DNA from: an uncultured Oscillospiraceae bacterium
GTDB taxonomy: Bacteria; Bacillota; Clostridia; Oscillospirales; Acutalibacteraceae
DNA: 14,372 bases
Reading direction: 5' to 3'
Assembly: GCA_900542375.1 (NCBI GenBank)
Contig: UQNI01000051.1
Location: forward strand, 1 to 14,372
In this document: piece after piece, positions 14,149-14,372 of the stretch
Numbering within the stretch: position 1 is the first letter of the stretch
Layout: each line of letters begins with the position of its first letter
Position numbers and translations under genes: made by a program
The notes under the pieces: generated by a model
Seen by the model: the letters and a program-made list of their open reading frames with translations, nothing else
What the model was told of the DNA's origin: nothing
Databases searched by the model: none

Positions 14149-14372
14149 ATGCATCTGACATTGGAAGCGGATTACGCTGTTAGAATTGTAGATAAACTTG
14201 CCATTGAAAATAAAAAGATAGACGCACATACCATATCCGAACAAACCAATGTTCCATTGCGCTTTGCACTGAAAATCTTAAGAAAATTGGTGGCAAGCGG
14301 CGCGGTGAAATCCTATAAAGGTGCGCATGGCGGTTATATGATTGCAAAAGACCCAAAAGACATTACTTTGCG
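14149..14372 (+). CDS. Rrf2 family transcriptional regulator, 3' end cut by window edge
   Basis: The first 74 residues are visible. They form the N-terminal winged helix-turn-helix of the Rrf2 family (IscR, NsrR, CymR, RirA relatives): start MHLTLEADYAVRIVDKLA, recognition segment ISEQTNVPLRFALKILRKL, and the wing SYKGAHGGYMIAKDPKDITL. The cysteines that bind an Fe-S cluster in some members, if any, would lie beyond the window, so the sensed signal is unknown. A GGGGG at 14137-14141 precedes the ATG by 7 bases. It lies 25 bases after rpoD on the same strand with no visible terminator, so it is probably co-transcribed at least in part. Confidence 0.88.
   Translation, partial: MHLTLEADYAVRIVDKLAIENKKIDAHTISEQTNVPLRFALKILRKLVASGAVKSYKGAHGGYMIAKDPKDITL

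Overview
The window looks like a core-genome segment of an anaerobic Firmicute, most likely a gut Clostridia member. Signs are the moderate-to-low GC, strong GGAGG-type ribosome binding sites, TTG starts, dgt-dnaG-rpoD gene order, zinc-type ribosomal protein L31, a small DUF951 protein, and a BspA-type repeat surface protein with a sortase tail. Species cannot be told from the sequence. Every gene I can support is on the + strand.

Region 1 (1-2810) is the 3' part of a large cell-wall surface protein whose 5' end lies outside the window: an InlB/Flg_new-like repeat end, BspA/DUF285 leucine-rich repeats, an Ig-like domain, then an AQTGD sorting signal. A strong terminator closes it. Region 2 (2811-3059) is a regulatory intergenic stretch with two spaced 12-bp palindromes and a promoter.

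Region 3 (3060-8155) is a tightly packed likely operon: DUF951 protein, prfA (release factor 1), tsaC/ywlC (tRNA t6A synthesis), coaE (last step of CoA synthesis), a lytic transglycosylase split by an in-frame TAA, and an M18 aminopeptidase, ended by a terminator. Several gene ends overlap (tsaC/coaE) or share bases with the next ribosome binding site. prmC, which often sits between prfA and tsaC, is absent here.

Region 4 (8156-8993) is a membrane-anchored VanY-fold protein in which all the expected zinc and catalytic residues are replaced. Region 5 (9031-9462) is a self-contained rpmE unit with its own promoter, a 3' UTR carrying two tandem, mutually compensated hairpins, and a terminator. 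Region 6 (9487-14372) holds a YigZ/IMPACT protein, dgt, dnaG, rpoD (the replication-primase/sigma-factor macromolecular synthesis pair without rpsU), and the start of an Rrf2-family regulator cut by the window edge.

Most of the window is ordinary housekeeping. The points worth a second look are the catalytically dead VanY-like protein, the nonsense codon in the lytic transglycosylase, the apparent ATA start of tsaC, the tandem hairpins after rpmE, and the paired palindromes upstream of the DUF951 gene. I see no CRISPR array, tRNA, rRNA, insertion sequence or prophage gene.
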